Part shown: positions 7,981-16,769 of the stretch, in pieces | Layout: every line of letters starts with the position of its first letter | Numbering within the stretch: the stretch's first letter is position 1 | Assembly (NCBI GenBank): GCA_003220955.1 | Contig: QHTW01000048.1 | Span: 1-32,510, forward strand | Length of the DNA: 32,510 nucleotides | Source: Gemmatimonadota bacterium | GTDB lineage: Bacteria; Gemmatimonadota; Gemmatimonadetes; Gemmatimonadales; GWC2-71-9 | Direction: 5' to 3' | Translations under genes and position numbers: made by a program | Notes under the pieces: generated by a model | Database searches by the model: none | What the model was told of the DNA's origin: nothing | Seen by the model: only the letters and a program-made list of their open reading frames with translations

Positions 7981-8747
7981 GGCTCCGCCTCAAAGACCAC
8001 ACTGCAGCACGTCACTCCACCTTCGGCTTTGGCGAGCTCTATACAGGGGACGGGGACCACACGCACTCCGGCGCGGTCCAGACGTTCTGCTGTCTCTGGA
8101 TGATGGCTTGGATAGATAACCGCCGTCCCGATCCGTAGGGCGTTAGCGCCAGCGGGTTCCGATGGGGCAACGGTCATTATGTCGATCGACGCGAAGCACT
8201 CCGGCCGCACCCAATGCGCATTGATCAGGAGCAGATTGTCCGCGACCTGCGTGACTGCGCTTTTGAGGTGAAGACAGCCGGTGACCGGAACGGGGATGAC
8301 CTCATAACCCCACTCCCTGAGAAGAGTCTCCAGCTGAGCCAGCCCATTGTGATTCGTGCGTGAGGAGAGACCTACGTAGATCGTGCGGCCCACCGCAAGC
8401 ACGTCCCCGCCATCGAGCGTGCCAGGTGGCCGGATCCGTTGCAGCGACCTGTACGCGCTCAAGACCTTGACCATGGATTCGCTTTCCGGCCGCCGCGACG
8501 GAGCGCCTGGTCTCGTGATGACAGCGACCTCGTCGAGCACGAGCGCGGTATCCTCGACAAAGACTGCGTCCGGCAGCGCCGGTTCTTCAGGCGCCCGGAC
8601 AACCCTCGCGCCAAGCAACCGCAGCGCCGCCTCGTAACGCTCGTGGTCGGCGATCGCCTTGGCGACATCGATGGGATCACGCGCCAGGTGGGTCAGCTCG
8701 CATTCGGCGAGCGCGGGACTGACCGCGCGCGTCACCGCGACGATCAC
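7977..8747 (-). CDS. ddaH: N(G),N(G)-dimethylarginine dimethylaminohydrolase (DDAH)
   Basis: A 256-residue amidinotransferase-fold hydrolase. DDAH converts asymmetric dimethyl- or monomethyl-arginine to citrulline plus dimethyl- or methylamine. Visible active-site elements are Asp60 and the FVED motif (63-66), LDGGD (111-115), Arg130 in SSRTNHNG, His160 in CLHLKSAVT, and the nucleophile Cys in [10 protein letters not shown] (Cys247 or Cys248). The CCS ending resembles the animal-type enzyme. The start is GTG, overlapping the stop of the upstream peptidase gene (GTGA), so it is the last gene of the long arginine/serine operon. Arginine deiminase is less likely: the protein is much shorter than the roughly 400-residue ADI. 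Codon use looks somewhat less GC-rich than its neighbours. Confidence 0.85.
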   Translation of the reverse strand: MIVAVTRAVSPALAECELTHLARDPIDVAKAIADHERYEAALRLLGARVVRAPEEPALPDAVFVEDTALVLDEVAVITRPGAPSRRPESESMVKVLSAYRSLQRIRPPGTLDGGDVLAVGRTIYVGLSSRTNHNGLAQLETLLREWGYEVIPVPVTGCLHLKSAVTQVADNLLLINAHWVRPECFASIDIMTVAPSEPAGANALRIGTAVIYPSHHPETAERLDRAGVRVVPVPCIELAKAEGGVTCCSVVFEAEP

Positions 8748-10987
8748 GGCGTGGCCGGCCGGGGCCCCGCTGGGAGATGCTCAAGCAAGTACCGGGTGAG
8801 CAATGAGAAGATGTGCAGCGTCGTGCCGCGGCCCTCGCAGATGCAATGCGAGCGATTGGGATACGCCATGAAGTCGAACGGCTTGTCGAGCTCGACCAGG
8901 CGGTTCACCAGGCGCTCCGTTCCCTGATAATGCACGTTGTCGTCGCCGGAGCCGTGCACGATCAGCAGGCGTCCCTTGAGCCCCTCGGCCTGATTGATCG
9001 GAGAAGCATGCTGGTAGCGTGCGCTGTCGGCCGGGCCGGCCAGAAGACCCATGTAGCGCTCCTGATAGATCGTGTCGTAGAGCCGCTCGTCCGGCACCGG
9101 CGCCACGGACATACCAACCTGGTAGACGTCGGGGTAACGAAACATGGCCTGCAGCGTGCTCGATCCACCGCCGCTCCAGCCCCAGATCGCGACACGCGAC
9201 GGATCGAGATAGCGATGTGATCCCGTGAGGGCCCGCACCGCGTCAGCTTGCTCCCGGCTCGACAAGACGCCGATCGCCCCGTAAACCACTTTTCGCCACG
9301 CGCGTCCGCGTGGCGACGGCGTGCCGCGATTGTCCACCGTGGCCACCACGTAGCCCTGATCCGCGATCATGTGTTCCCACAAGTGACCGCCGCCCCAGGA
9401 GTCGACCGCGGTCTGTCCCGCCGGCTCGCCGTAGACGTACATCAGCAGCGGATAACCCCGAGTGGAGTCGAAATTCGCGGGCTTGATCATCCAGCCATCG
9501 AGTGTCACTCCATCAGAGACCGCGACCTTGAAGAATTCACCGGGACGCGTGATGAGCGGCGCCACCGCCGCCCGCTGTTTCGCATTGTCGACAAGGGTCC
9601 GCACGACCCGGTGCGATGGTAGCTGCACCAGCTCGATCACCGACGGGCTGTCGAAGTGCGAGTAGGTGTGAAAGGCCCAGCGGGCGTCGGGGGAGATCCG
9701 GTAGGAGTGCGTACCCGGCGCCGTAGCCGGCGACACGCGTACCGGGGGCTGCTTACCATCCAGCCGGGTGCGATACAGATAGCGTTGGGTCGCGTTGTCC
9801 GGAGACGCGATGTAGTAGAGCCACGGACCGGGCTCGTCCACCGCCGCAATGTCGACGACGTCGAAGTTGCCGGGCGTGACGTTCGTGACGCTCTTCCCGT
9901 CCCGGCTGACCCGGTAGACGTGCCTCCAGCCGTCGCGCTCGCTCGTCCAGAGAAACTCGGTGCCCTTCGCAAGCCACTGGATCTCGTCCACGACGTCGAC
10001 CCAGGCAGAGTCGCGCTCGGTGAGGACGGTCCGAGTCACTCCCGTCGCCGCATCCGCGAGCATGACGCGGTCGGTGTTCTGGAGCCGGTTGATACGCTGG
10101 AGGATCAGCTCGTTCGGTCCCGCCCATTCCATGCGCGGGAGATAGTTCTCGCGCGGGTCATCGGGGATCTGCAGCCACGTCGTGGGGCCGCCGTCGGCAC
10201 GTACGACTCCTGCCCGCACCGCCGAATTCCTGGTCCCGACCTTGGGATACTGAATGGGAGTGATGTGGGGATAGAGCGAGTCGGTGTCGTTGACGAGGAA
10301 ATACGTGCCCAGGCCCGTCATGTCGAACCGCCAGTAGGCGATCTTCGAGCCGTCGGGTGACCAGCGGAAGGCGTCGCGGAGGTCGAACTCCTCCTCGTAA
10401 ACCCAATCGGTCATGCCGTTCACGTGGAGGGAGTCCGCATCGCTCGTCAGGGCCGTGATGGCGCCGTCCAAGAGCCGCTCCACGTAGACGTTTCCCTGTC
10501 GCACGTAGGCGACTCGATCGCCCGCCGGGGAGAACTTTGCATACATGAGCGAGGACGGCGGGGCGTTCGGTCCTCCGAGCTTTTTCAGCGCGCCGGTCTT
10601 TCGGTTGAGCACCCAGTAGTCGCCCCGAGTATTCTGGCGCCACACGCGTTGCGTGTTGGTGAAAAGCAGCAACAGGTTGCCGTCGGCCGACCAAGTGTAG
10701 TCGTCGAAGTCCGGCACCAGCTGGCGCGCCGAGATGTAGACACTGCGCGCGCCGGCGGCGGTCTCGTAGCGCACGATGTCGAAGGCCCCCGGGTTCGCGG
10801 CCGATTTCTCCACCGTGGTATAGGCGGTGCCGTTTTCGATCCACCGCGCCGGTCCGAAGCGTTGCGGCGCGAATTCTGCCGAGGCGTAGATGCGGCGCAG
10901 CATGTCGGTGACGTGATCCGGCACCTGCGCGACCGCGGGAAGGGGCACAGCCGCGAGCAGCGCCAGGAAACCCCGAACAGCCTTCAT
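8744..10987 (-). CDS. Dipeptidyl peptidase IV-like serine peptidase (S9B), exported
   Basis: A 747-residue protein with a signal peptide (MKAVRGFLALLAAVPLPAVAQ), then an eight-bladed beta-propeller (about 30-490) and a C-terminal alpha/beta-hydrolase domain. The double-Glu motif DWVYEEEF, which binds the substrate N-terminus in DPP4, is present. The nucleophile is Ser605 in GWSGGGSS; most family members have GWSYGGY, so the Tyr is replaced by Gly. Asp in GSGDDNVHYQ and His in PNRSHCICEG complete the triad. Predicted activity is release of N-terminal X-Pro or X-Ala dipeptides in the periplasm. It begins 1 bp after the stop of the fusion gene upstream, and its stop overlaps the ddaH start. A link to arginine metabolism is not obvious beyond co-transcription. 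Confidence 0.9.
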   Translation of the reverse strand: MKAVRGFLALLAAVPLPAVAQVPDHVTDMLRRIYASAEFAPQRFGPARWIENGTAYTTVEKSAANPGAFDIVRYETAAGARSVYISARQLVPDFDDYTWSADGNLLLLFTNTQRVWRQNTRGDYWVLNRKTGALKKLGGPNAPPSSLMYAKFSPAGDRVAYVRQGNVYVERLLDGAITALTSDADSLHVNGMTDWVYEEEFDLRDAFRWSPDGSKIAYWRFDMTGLGTYFLVNDTDSLYPHITPIQYPKVGTRNSAVRAGVVRADGGPTTWLQIPDDPRENYLPRMEWAGPNELILQRINRLQNTDRVMLADAATGVTRTVLTERDSAWVDVVDEIQWLAKGTEFLWTSERDGWRHVYRVSRDGKSVTNVTPGNFDVVDIAAVDEPGPWLYYIASPDNATQRYLYRTRLDGKQPPVRVSPATAPGTHSYRISPDARWAFHTYSHFDSPSVIELVQLPSHRVVRTLVDNAKQRAAVAPLITRPGEFFKVAVSDGVTLDGWMIKPANFDSTRGYPLLMYVYGEPAGQTAVDSWGGGHLWEHMIADQGYVVATVDNRGTPSPRGRAWRKVVYGAIGVLSSREQADAVRALTGSHRYLDPSRVAIWGWSGGGSSTLQAMFRYPDVYQVGMSVAPVPDERLYDTIYQERYMGLLAGPADSARYQHASPINQAEGLKGRLLIVHGSGDDNVHYQGTERLVNRLVELDKPFDFMAYPNRSHCICEGRGTTLHIFSLLTRYLLEHLPAGPRPATP

Positions 10988-10988
10988 G

Positions 10989-13655
10989 CTAGTCTCCGAA
11001 GTTGGCGAGCCGGACGTCCAATACGTCCGGCAATCCCTGCAGCTTGTCGAGCACGCCGTTGGTCAGCGCCTGATCGACGTTGATCGCCGCGAGCGCGTCA
11101 CTCGGTCCGCCGCCCGGCTGCGGGGCGCGCCGCGCCTGATGGTAGCTGGCGATATTGATGCCCGCGCTGCCGAGCGCCGATCCCACGCGTCCGATCACCC
11201 CGGGCACGTCGCGGTTGCGAACCACCAGCATCCAGCCATCCGGCACGACGTCCACATGGAAGTCGTCGATGCGGATCACGCGCCCGTGGCTGTCGCCAAT
11301 CAGCGCCCCGGTCACGCGGACGCGCCCGCGGGTCGTGTCGACCTTGACGCCGATCGAGGTCTCGAATCCGGTCTCCGGGGCGCCGGTGCGTGTGCCGAGC
11401 TGAATCCCCTTCTCTTCGGCGAGCACCTGCGCGTTGACCAGGCTCACCGGCCCGGCGTTCATGGCCGCGAGCAGCCCCTCGAGCGCGGACACGAGCACCG
11501 GCCGCTGCGCCGCCTCTTCTTTTCCGCCGTAGGCGACTTCCACCGCTTTCACCGGCCCGTCGGCGAGCGCGAGCGCCAGCCGCCCCAGCCGTCGCGCGAG
11601 ATCGAGCAGCGGTGCGAGCCGCCGCAACAAGTCACCGCCCATCCCTGGCACGTTGATGGCGAACGAGAGATCGCCGGCGACCAGCGCGTCGCGCACCGCG
11701 CCGCAGATTTCCATCGCCACGCGCTCCTGCGCCTCGGCGGTGGATGCCGCGAGATGAGGGGTCAGGATCACGCGGTCGAGCCCCCGCAGGGGGGAATCCG
11801 GCGGGAGCGGCTCGACGGCGAACACATCGATCGCCGCCCCGCCGATCCGTTTTTCCTTGATCGCCTCGGCGAGTGCGGCTTCGTTGACGAGCTCGCCGCG
11901 CGCGGTGTTGATCAACACGGCGGTCGGTTTCATGAGCTTCAGCCGCTGCGCATCGATCAGATGGTGCGTCTGGTCGGTGAGCGCGACGTGTAACGTGACG
12001 ACGTCTGCCGCGCGGAGCAGCTGCTCGAGCGGCAGCAGGCGGACATGCAGCTCGCCGGCGCGGTCCGGAAGCAGATATGGATCGTGACCGACGACCTGCA
12101 TGCCGAACGCGCGCCCGAGCTGGGCGACGTGACCGCCGATGCGCCCGAGACCCACGACGCCCATCGTCTTGCCACGGAGCTCGGTCCCTTCGAAGCGCTT
12201 GCGGTCCCATTCGCCACGGCGCATCGCCGCCGCCGCGTCGGGGATGCGGCGCACCAACGCCAGCAACAAGCCCATCGCGTGTTCGCCCGCGCTGACGGTG
12301 TTGGCGCCCGGCGTGTTCATCACCGCGATGCCGCGCCGCGTCGCCGCCGTCACGTCGATCGTGTCCACCCCGGTGCCCGCCCGCGCCACCAGGCGCAGGT
12401 GCGGCGCGCGCGCCATCAGGCTCGCGGTGACGCGCGTTTCGCTGCGGACGAGGAGCGCGTGCGCACCGGCGATGGCTTTGTCGAGCTCCGCCGGCTTTCC
12501 CGCGACGTCTACGACCTCGAGATCGGGTGTCTTGGACAGCAAGTCGAGGCCGCTGGCCGCGACGCGGTCGGCCACGACCACTCGCCACGTCATTCCAGCG
12601 CCTGGCATGTGGCCGATCCGGATCGTCGAGTCCTTGAGCGCGCCGTATCCCGCACCGATCGTCCATCCCTGTTGCTTCAGCGCGCCGACGACATCCTTGG
12701 AATGTTTTCCTTCCGGTAGCCGCAGGCAGGAGACGGTCCAGCTGTGCCGGCCCTCGCGCGGGAGGAATTTCACGCCGTGCTCCGCGCTCCAGGTCTCGAC
12801 CCGGCGCCGCATGGCGTCGTGCCGTTTCCACCGCGCCTCGATGCCGCCTTCGCGCTCGATCCGCGCGAGCTGCACTTCGAGCGCGTAGAGCAATGAGACG
12901 GCGGGTGTGTTTGTGGGCTGGAACTTGGTCGTCGCATTCAGGAAGCTGATGACGTCGAAATAGGCGCCGCGCTCCTCGAGCGTCTTGGCGCGATTGACGA
13001 GCCGCTCCGACGCCACCCCGAGCGCCAGCCCCGGCGGCAAGGCGAGCGCCTTCTGCGAGCCGGTGAAGACGAAGTCGAGTTTCCAGGCGTCCGTTTCCAC
13101 CGGCGAGCCGCACATCGAGGTCACCGCGTCGACGAGCAGCAGCACGTCAGCGAATTCCTTGACGACCTCAGCGTAGCCGGCCACGTCCTGGAGCACGCCG
13201 GTCGACGTCTCGGAATGCACGCACGTCACGGCATCGACCGGCGTGCGCTTCAACGCATCGCGCAGCATGTCCGGCTCGATCGCCGAGCCGAGCGGCACGT
13301 CGAGCCGGATGCACTCCTTGCCACACGCCGCGACGATCCCCGCGAAGCGCTCGCTGAAGGCACCGTTGACGAGGGACAGCGCGCGGCGCCGCACGCCGTT
13401 GCGCACCGCCATCTCCATGAATCCGGTCGCCGACGTGGTCCCGACGAAGACCGGCCGCGCCGTACGACAAATCGCCCCGAGCTTCGGGGCGATCCCCTGC
13501 AACAGCTTCTCCATGGACGATGAGCGGTGCCCGATCATCGGCCGGATCATCGCTTCGAGGACTTCGGGGTGAACGTCGGTGGGCCCGGGAAGGAAGAACT
13601 TCCCGAATGTCGGAACCGCGACTGCGTGGGTCGGAACGGATGCGGTGGATGTCAT
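10989..13655 (-). CDS. serA: Fused class V aminotransferase (phosphoserine aminotransferase-like) and D-3-phosphoglycerate dehydrogenase
   Basis: One 888-residue frame. Residues 1-354 are a serine-pyruvate/alanine-glyoxylate-type aminotransferase: FFLPGPTDVHPEVLEAM, HSETSTGV, LLVDAVTS and the PLP lysine Lys202 in TGSQKALALPPGLALG. It stops right after IRIGHM and lacks the usual last ~30 residues. Residues 355-888 are a full type I PGDH: NAD motif GVVGLGRIGGHV, catalytic Arg586 (NTARGELVN), Glu615 (VFAVEP), His634 (LTPHLAAST), then the ASB and ACT domains (LVVRNRDVPGVIGRVG). The two halves would catalyse 3-phosphoglycerate to phosphohydroxypyruvate to phosphoserine. A phosphoserine role for the first half is inferred from the fusion. 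I chose the ATG at 13655, which overlaps the upstream TGA; a longer frame adds only Arg-rich non-conserved sequence. An internal ATG at 12593 could also make free SerA. Confidence 0.9.
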   Translation of the reverse strand: MTSTASVPTHAVAVPTFGKFFLPGPTDVHPEVLEAMIRPMIGHRSSSMEKLLQGIAPKLGAICRTARPVFVGTTSATGFMEMAVRNGVRRRALSLVNGAFSERFAGIVAACGKECIRLDVPLGSAIEPDMLRDALKRTPVDAVTCVHSETSTGVLQDVAGYAEVVKEFADVLLLVDAVTSMCGSPVETDAWKLDFVFTGSQKALALPPGLALGVASERLVNRAKTLEERGAYFDVISFLNATTKFQPTNTPAVSLLYALEVQLARIEREGGIEARWKRHDAMRRRVETWSAEHGVKFLPREGRHSWTVSCLRLPEGKHSKDVVGALKQQGWTIGAGYGALKDSTIRIGHMPGAGMTWRVVVADRVAASGLDLLSKTPDLEVVDVAGKPAELDKAIAGAHALLVRSETRVTASLMARAPHLRLVARAGTGVDTIDVTAATRRGIAVMNTPGANTVSAGEHAMGLLLALVRRIPDAAAAMRRGEWDRKRFEGTELRGKTMGVVGLGRIGGHVAQLGRAFGMQVVGHDPYLLPDRAGELHVRLLPLEQLLRAADVVTLHVALTDQTHHLIDAQRLKLMKPTAVLINTARGELVNEAALAEAIKEKRIGGAAIDVFAVEPLPPDSPLRGLDRVILTPHLAASTAEAQERVAMEICGAVRDALVAGDLSFAINVPGMGGDLLRRLAPLLDLARRLGRLALALADGPVKAVEVAYGGKEEAAQRPVLVSALEGLLAAMNAGPVSLVNAQVLAEEKGIQLGTRTGAPETGFETSIGVKVDTTRGRVRVTGALIGDSHGRVIRIDDFHVDVVPDGWMLVVRNRDVPGVIGRVGSALGSAGINIASYHQARRAPQPGGGPSDALAAINVDQALTNGVLDKLQGLPDVLDVRLANFGD

Positions 13656-14323
13656 GCGCTGGCTCGTTCGAGCTCTTCGACCAGACCGCCCATCACCACC
13701 TCGCTCGTCTTCACGAGCCGCACCCCTTCTTCCCCCCACTCTTTCAGCAGATGCTCGGCGACGTCGCGGTCGATCGGCTTCATCGCGTCCACGACAGCGA
13801 ACAGCCGCACCTGCGGCCGGTGCTGGAGCAGACCCTCGATCGCGTACTTGTCGCACACGTCCAGCGCGACACCGTAGAGCACGATGTCGTGAGGGTTTAG
13901 CACGTCGAGGACGGGAAGAACGTTGGGATTGGAAAACACATCGAACCGGTGCTTGTGAAAGAGGATATCGCCATGATGGGTACGAACCTTTGCGGCAAGC
14001 ACCGTGCCGTCCTGCGGATCCGGCTCGATCACCAGAGGATCGCGGAGGGCGGTTTCCGCAAGCTTGCGCTGGCCGGGCGTCCCCCGCAGACAGTGCGGGG
14101 GAAACGTCGTCTTCCAGTCGGGATTCGCCGAGATCTCGCTGTGGTTGACCACGTGATCGTCGGCGCTGGCCACGATGCGGATGCCGTGCCCGTGGGCGTA
14201 GTCGGTGAGTTTGCGGAGGTTCGGAATCAACTGCTCGGCGTCCGGCACGTACAGCTTGCCGTCGGCCTTCATGAAGTCGTACTGGGTGTCAACGTCCCAG
14301 AAGATGACGCGCGAAGTAGACAT
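13652..14323 (-). CDS. pncA: Isochorismatase-family cysteine hydrolase, probable nicotinamidase
   Basis: A 223-residue alpha/beta hydrolase of the isochorismatase/nicotinamidase fold. Likely catalytic residues are Asp12 (DVDTQYDF), Lys124 (FHKHRFDVF) and Cys157 (GVALDVCDKYAIEG). Candidate metal ligands are Asp55, His57 and His61 (SADDHVVNH). The FPPHCLRGTPG segment matches the PxHCxxGTxG signature of nicotinamidases. The reaction would be nicotinamide to nicotinate plus ammonia. A nicotinate phosphoribosyltransferase gene lies upstream in the same operon, which supports this over an isochorismatase role, though the arg genes sit between them. The stop overlaps the start of the aminotransferase-SerA fusion (ATGA). 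The leader of 27 bp contains a run of nine C and no clear Shine-Dalgarno motif. Confidence 0.72.
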   Translation of the reverse strand: MSTSRVIFWDVDTQYDFMKADGKLYVPDAEQLIPNLRKLTDYAHGHGIRIVASADDHVVNHSEISANPDWKTTFPPHCLRGTPGQRKLAETALRDPLVIEPDPQDGTVLAAKVRTHHGDILFHKHRFDVFSNPNVLPVLDVLNPHDIVLYGVALDVCDKYAIEGLLQHRPQVRLFAVVDAMKPIDRDVAEHLLKEWGEEGVRLVKTSEVVMGGLVEELERASA

Positions 14324-14341
14324 GGGACCGGAAATCTAGAC

Positions 14342-14350
14342 GGGGGGGGG
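14342..14350. repeat. Homopolymer of nine G between argA and pncA
   Basis: Nine G on the plus strand (C9 on the coding strand) directly follow the argA stop codon and fill a third of the 27-bp gap to pncA. Length change here would alter spacing, not a reading frame. Confidence 0.9.
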
Positions 14351-14833
14351 CTAAAGCGTCAGCGCTACAGCCACTTCGTCGCACGCGTGCTGGCGCGGGC
14401 AGCGCGCGCAATCGGCCCACACCTTGAGCGGGAACTGCTCCTTCTCCGCCACACGAAAGCCAAGTCTCAGGAAGAACAGGGGTTTGCGCGTCAGCCCGAA
14501 GACCTCGCTCAGGCCGAGCGCGCGCGCGTCCACGAGCAACGCCTCCACGAGGGCTTTGCCGACGCCGCGCCCTTGCTGATCATCGCGCACGGCAAGTCCG
14601 GCGATTTCGGCGAGCTCGGTACTGTAAACCTTGAGGCTGCCGGTCCCCACGAGGCGGCCATCCGGCGCGGTCGCCAGGACGTACTCCTTGATGTGACGGC
14701 ACAGATCGTAGTTCGAGCGCGGCAGGAGATCGCCCGATGCCACGAACGGCGCCATCAACTCTTCCATCGCGGCGACGTCCGCCAGGATGGCGGGACGGAG
14801 CTTCGTCCCCGTGCCGATTGAGAGGCTGGTCAC
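14351..14833 (-). CDS. argA: Single-domain GNAT N-acetylglutamate synthase (ArgA-like)
   Basis: A 160-residue GNAT acetyltransferase. The acetyl-CoA loop is DQQGRGVGKALVEAL (about 86-100). The C-terminal signature FFLRLGFRVAEKEQFPLKVW followed by ADCARCPRQHACDE, with its four cysteines, is typical of stand-alone N-acetylglutamate synthases such as the mycobacterial form and the GNAT part of ArgH(A) fusions. It lacks the kinase-like arginine-binding domain of E. coli ArgA, so feedback by arginine through that domain is not expected. Reaction: glutamate plus acetyl-CoA to N-acetylglutamate. The start is GTG, overlapping the argD stop (GTGA). The position directly after argD supports the role. 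Confidence 0.85.
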   Translation of the reverse strand: MTSLSIGTGTKLRPAILADVAAMEELMAPFVASGDLLPRSNYDLCRHIKEYVLATAPDGRLVGTGSLKVYSTELAEIAGLAVRDDQQGRGVGKALVEALLVDARALGLSEVFGLTRKPLFFLRLGFRVAEKEQFPLKVWADCARCPRQHACDEVAVALTL

Positions 14834-15996
14834 GCGAGGACCTCTGCGAGAATCGTGACACCCCGCTCGAGATCTTCACGGCTGACGGTGAGGGGCGGGA
14901 CGATGCGCATCACGTTCGGACCGGCCGTCAGGACCAGGAGTTGCCGTTCCCGCGCCACGGCGACAATCGGCGCGGCGACCTCGTTGAGCTCGAGTCCCCA
15001 CATCAACCCGCGCCCCCGGGCCTCGCGAACCCGCGCAGTGGTCGCCGCGAGTCGCCGCAACCGATCGCCGAGCCACGCACCCTTTGCGCGCACGGCGGCG
15101 AGGAACTCGGGTTCGGCGATCGTGCGCACCACGTCGAGCGATACCGTCGCAACAAAGGGACCACCGCCAAAGGTGGTGGCGTGATCGCCCGGCGCGAGCG
15201 CAGCGGCGATCGCGTCGCTCACGAGGATAGCCCCCATCGGCAGACCACCACCAAGCGGCTTCGCCAGTGTGTACATGTCTGGTGTGACGCCCGTCTGTTC
15301 CGACGCGAACAGCGTTCCCGTGCGGCCGAGGCCGCATTGCACTTCATCGAAGATCAACGCGCAGCCGCAGGCGTCGGACCGCTCGCGCAAGAATGCGAGA
15401 AACTCCGCGGGGACGGGTCGGACGCCGCCCTCTCCCTGTACGGGCTCGATGATGACTGCTGCGGTGCGATCCGCCGTGATGGCGTGCTGCGCCGCCTCGA
15501 CGTCGCCGAGGGGTACGATCTGCACGCCGGTGAGGAGTGGCTCGAAGGGCCGGCGATAATCTGGCCGATCGGTTGCCGCGAGCGACGCGAACAGCCGTCC
15601 ATGAAACGAGCCGCTGAAGGCCACGATATCGGTCTTCTTCGACCACTTGCGCGCGAACTTGAACGCGCCCTCGTTCGCCTCAGCACCCGAGTTACAGAAG
15701 AAGGCCTGGCCCGCGAATGCCTTCGTGAGCTCGGCCGCCAGCCGCTCGCCGGGTTCGGTGCGATACAGGTTCGAGACGTGGATCAGACCGATGTCCAGCG
15801 CGCGCAGCACGGCATCGCGAATCACCGGGCTGTTGTAGCCGAGCGCGTTGACCGCGATGCCGGCGACGAAGTCGAGGTAGCGCGTGCCGTCCTCGGCGAT
15901 GAGCTCCGAGCCTTCACCCGCGACGAAAAGCGGGCCAACGCGCGCGTAGACACCGAGGAGTGCCGTGGCGTCGGCTGAGGTCGCCGGAATTGTCAC
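14830..15996 (-). CDS. argD: Acetylornithine aminotransferase
   Basis: A 388-residue class III, PLP-dependent aminotransferase that makes N-acetylornithine from N-acetylglutamate semialdehyde. Visible features: CNSGAEANEGAFKFAR (phosphate loop), the SFHGRLFASLAATD aromatic/His segment, IEPVQGEGGVRP, LIFDEVQCGLGRTG (the Asp that pairs with the PLP nitrogen), and the PLP lysine in TLAKPLGGGLPMGA. Length is normal. The first codon is GTG, overlapping the argB stop as GTGA. ArgD enzymes often also use succinyl-diaminopimelate semialdehyde in lysine synthesis; this cannot be judged from sequence. No argF, argG, argH or argJ gene is in the window. Confidence 0.92.
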   Translation of the reverse strand: MTIPATSADATALLGVYARVGPLFVAGEGSELIAEDGTRYLDFVAGIAVNALGYNSPVIRDAVLRALDIGLIHVSNLYRTEPGERLAAELTKAFAGQAFFCNSGAEANEGAFKFARKWSKKTDIVAFSGSFHGRLFASLAATDRPDYRRPFEPLLTGVQIVPLGDVEAAQHAITADRTAAVIIEPVQGEGGVRPVPAEFLAFLRERSDACGCALIFDEVQCGLGRTGTLFASEQTGVTPDMYTLAKPLGGGLPMGAILVSDAIAAALAPGDHATTFGGGPFVATVSLDVVRTIAEPEFLAAVRAKGAWLGDRLRRLAATTARVREARGRGLMWGLELNEVAAPIVAVARERQLLVLTAGPNVMRIVPPLTVSREDLERGVTILAEVLA

Positions 15997-16769
15997 GCTG
16001 TTTGAACGGGGGACGGAGGGACCGCGAGCAGGCGGGTGCCGGCGGTGGCATGCTCGAACATGTCGAGATCACCAATCCGTACGGCCCGAACACCCGCCCG
16101 CAATGCTTGCGCGGCGGCGCGCAACTTGGCGGCCATACCGCCCGTCGCGACGCTGCCTTCAATCATCGTCTCGATTTCGGCGGCCGCAAGGGTGGGCTGG
16201 GTGACGCCGTCTACCGCAACGCCGGGCACGTCGGACACGAACAGCAGCTCCTGCGCCTCGAGCGCCGCGGCAATGGCGGCGGCGGCCTGGTCGGCATTGA
16301 CGTTGAGCGGCCGGACCGGCGCAGCAAGGGAGGGTGCAACGGGCGCCACCACAGGGGTCAGTCCTGCCAGGAGCAGGCTGTGGAGGAGCGACGCCCGCAC
16401 ATTCACGATTTCGCCCACCTCGCCCAGCGCTGTTCCGTTCTGAAGCGGCTCGGCCGTCAGCAAGCCACCATCGACCCCGGACAGCCCAATGGCGTCCAGG
16501 CCGGCGGTCCGGAGCGCGGTCACGACTAGGCGATTCATCGGACCCCCGAGAACCATCTCGACCAGCTGCGCAATCTCGGGAGTCGTCACGCGCAGACCAT
16601 CCCGCTGCTCCACCGGCAGACCAAGCCGGCGAGACCAGGCACTGACCGCCTGGCCACCGCCATGGACGACGACCGACGGTCCGAGGCCCGCAAGTGCACG
16701 AGCGCATGCGCCCACCCATTCCGGGCGATCGAGCTCGTTGCCGCCGATTTTGACGACGCGCGTCAGCAC
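15993..16769 (-). CDS. argB: Acetylglutamate kinase
   Basis: A 258-residue amino-acid kinase. The N-terminal VVKIGGNEL and VVVHGGGQAVSAW bind phosphate groups. DGLRVTTPEIAQLVEMVLGG and PMNRLVV form the acetylglutamate site, LNVNADQAAAAIAAAL and LLFVSDVPGV follow, and TGGMAAKL is near the end (most homologues have GGMxPK). It lacks the N-terminal helix of arginine-inhibited hexameric kinases, so it may be the short, arginine-insensitive form; this is inference. The start is GTG, inside the last 7 bp of argC. A LysZ-type kinase acting on a LysW carrier is less likely: no small acidic LysW gene lies here, and the GNAT synthase supplies free acetylglutamate. Confidence 0.88.
   Translation of the reverse strand: MLTRVVKIGGNELDRPEWVGACARALAGLGPSVVVHGGGQAVSAWSRRLGLPVEQRDGLRVTTPEIAQLVEMVLGGPMNRLVVTALRTAGLDAIGLSGVDGGLLTAEPLQNGTALGEVGEIVNVRASLLHSLLLAGLTPVVAPVAPSLAAPVRPLNVNADQAAAAIAAALEAQELLFVSDVPGVAVDGVTQPTLAAAEIETMIEGSVATGGMAAKLRAAAQALRAGVRAVRIGDLDMFEHATAGTRLLAVPPSPVQTA

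Noticed and set aside
13656-13856. N-terminal extension of the aminotransferase-SerA fusion by 67 residues
   Set aside because: It overlaps the 3' end of the nicotinamidase gene and is Arg/Gly-rich. The ATG at 13655 overlaps the upstream TGA and begins just before the conserved FFLPGPT block.
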